A stretch of 64,000 nt of DNA. Source: Pseudoxanthomonas sp. SE1 (lineage in GTDB: Bacteria > Pseudomonadota > Gammaproteobacteria > Xanthomonadales > Xanthomonadaceae). Positions 63,436 to 64,000 of this stretch are shown here, one piece after another. A program made the translations under genes and the position numbers. The notes beneath the pieces were generated by a model that was not told the origin of the DNA, made no database searches, and saw only the letters and a program-made list of their open reading frames with translations. The stretch's first letter is position 1, and the number at the start of each line of letters is the position of its first letter. Location: positions 2,037,001-2,101,000 of the forward strand of contig NZ_CP113783.1 in NCBI RefSeq assembly GCF_029542205.1. Reading direction: 5' to 3'.

Positions 63436-64000
63436 TCAAAGCGACGATACCGGACCAGTGTACGTTTGCGTCGCTTGGTAGCCGGGGCTGCGTGGGAACA
63501 CGTCTGGGCGTTGGCCGGGGGCATAGTCGATCGTGACGCCTGCGCGGTCGGCGCTGCCGGCCTCACTCGCGCCGCTCGCAAGGCCGGCAGCGCCGTCGCG
63601 CGAGCTGAGGTTGTAAAGCGTATGGTCTGACTCCCGGACGCGAATCTCACGAGGCCACGGCGTGGCGATGATGACGTGATCCCCTGCCACGAGCTTGACG
63701 CCGTAATTCGCCCAGGTGGCCGTGTAGCCCAACGCCTCGATGGCCGCGACCTCGATCTGTTCCATCGTCTCGCCAGAATCGTTCACCCACTCTACCCAGC
63801 CGCGAATGCGCCCCCCTACTTCCGCGCGGGCAGCAAGGCGCGCACGGCCAAGATCGGACAACTTGGCGACGAAGCGCTGATCCGGCGACAGGTCGGCGAA
63901 CTCATCTTTAGGCGGCTCCTTCAGCGATGCAGCCGTACTCTGAGCATCGAGCTCAGTCCGCAGGAACCTGCCATCCGTGTCGAACACCTGCGTCGCTTCC
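63436..64000 (-). CDS. Hypothetical protein, C-terminal part (cut by window edge)
   Basis: The frame is open to the right edge; the GTG at 63987 is unlikely as a start because the frame continues (EATQ precedes VFDTDGRFLRTELDAQ). Visible features are an acidic Pro-containing stretch, IRGWVEWVNDSGETMEQIEV, AAIEALGYTATWANYGVKLV and AGDHVIIATPWPREIRVRES, with a Gly/Pro-rich end (YAPGQRPDVFPRSPGYQ). No family recognised. A mutated copy of its AGDHVIIATP-LASGASEA region lies at 43802-43942. Confidence 0.65.
   Translation of the reverse strand, partial: EATQVFDTDGRFLRTELDAQSTAASLKEPPKDEFADLSPDQRFVAKLSDLGRARLAARAEVGGRIRGWVEWVNDSGETMEQIEVAAIEALGYTATWANYGVKLVAGDHVIIATPWPREIRVRESDHTLYNLSSRDGAAGLASGASEAGSADRAGVTIDYAPGQRPDVFPRSPGYQATQTYTGPVSSL

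Overview
The window is GC-rich DNA that reads as a Xanthomonadaceae chromosome (Xanthomonas/Pseudoxanthomonas/Stenotrophomonas type). The evidence is xanthomonad-style TonB receptor and LacI/xyl-box regulation, a phiLf/Cf-like filamentous prophage at a dif site, and a bacterial NHEJ locus. No species can be named from sequence alone.

Region 1 (1 to about 12,030) is the right part of a Tn3-superfamily transposon of the Tn4651/Tn5041 type. It carries a mercury operon read leftwards (unknown gene, merT, merP, merC, small Cys-Cys ORF, merA, merD, merE) with divergent merR and two separate MerR-type promoters. It also carries a cyclodipeptide synthase gene, the divergent tnpS/tnpT resolution pair and tnpA. 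Its right end lies inside a molybdopterin oxidoreductase gene, whose N-terminal part is missing; fdhD follows intact.

Region 2 (14.8-43.8 kb) is a large xylan/xylose utilisation locus. A LacI regulator diverges from a TonB receptor with a palindromic xyl-box. Next come SapC, a JmjC-like cupin, a flavin-dependent halogenase and a DUF6445 protein. A second xyl-box precedes xylB-xylA-xylose MFS transporter. A second LacI paralogue diverges from a long, tightly overlapped operon: GH67 alpha-glucuronidase, SGNH acetylesterase, GH43, GH3, GPH transporter, GH43, aldose epimerase, esterase and GH43. Together these would import decorated xylo-oligosaccharides, remove glucuronyl, acetyl and arabinosyl groups, release xylose and convert it to xylulose-5-phosphate. 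No endo-xylanase is present in the window.

Region 3 (43.8-50.8 kb) has a decayed gene fragment, a small hydrophilic ORF, an ABC1/UbiB kinase, and a DNA-repair block: Ku, a CBS-domain protein, a GIY-YIG-like protein and LigD.

Region 4 (50.9-60.5 kb) is a filamentous prophage (Inoviridae) bounded by two half-altered dif sites. Recombination between them would restore one canonical dif. It encodes a repressor with three operator palindromes, small membrane proteins, Rep, an ssDNA-binding protein, coat proteins, adsorption protein, a gpVI-like protein, Zot/gpI and TraX. An AT-richer two-gene accessory module with its own palindromic promoter follows, then small genes and a DUF3653 protein. To the right, a second phage relic (small ORF plus DUF3653) is split by an IS3/IS407-type element with a 4-bp target duplication. 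Beyond it lie a SEC-C protein with a possible nuclease core and a gene cut by the window edge. A mutated copy of part of that last gene sits at 43.8 kb.
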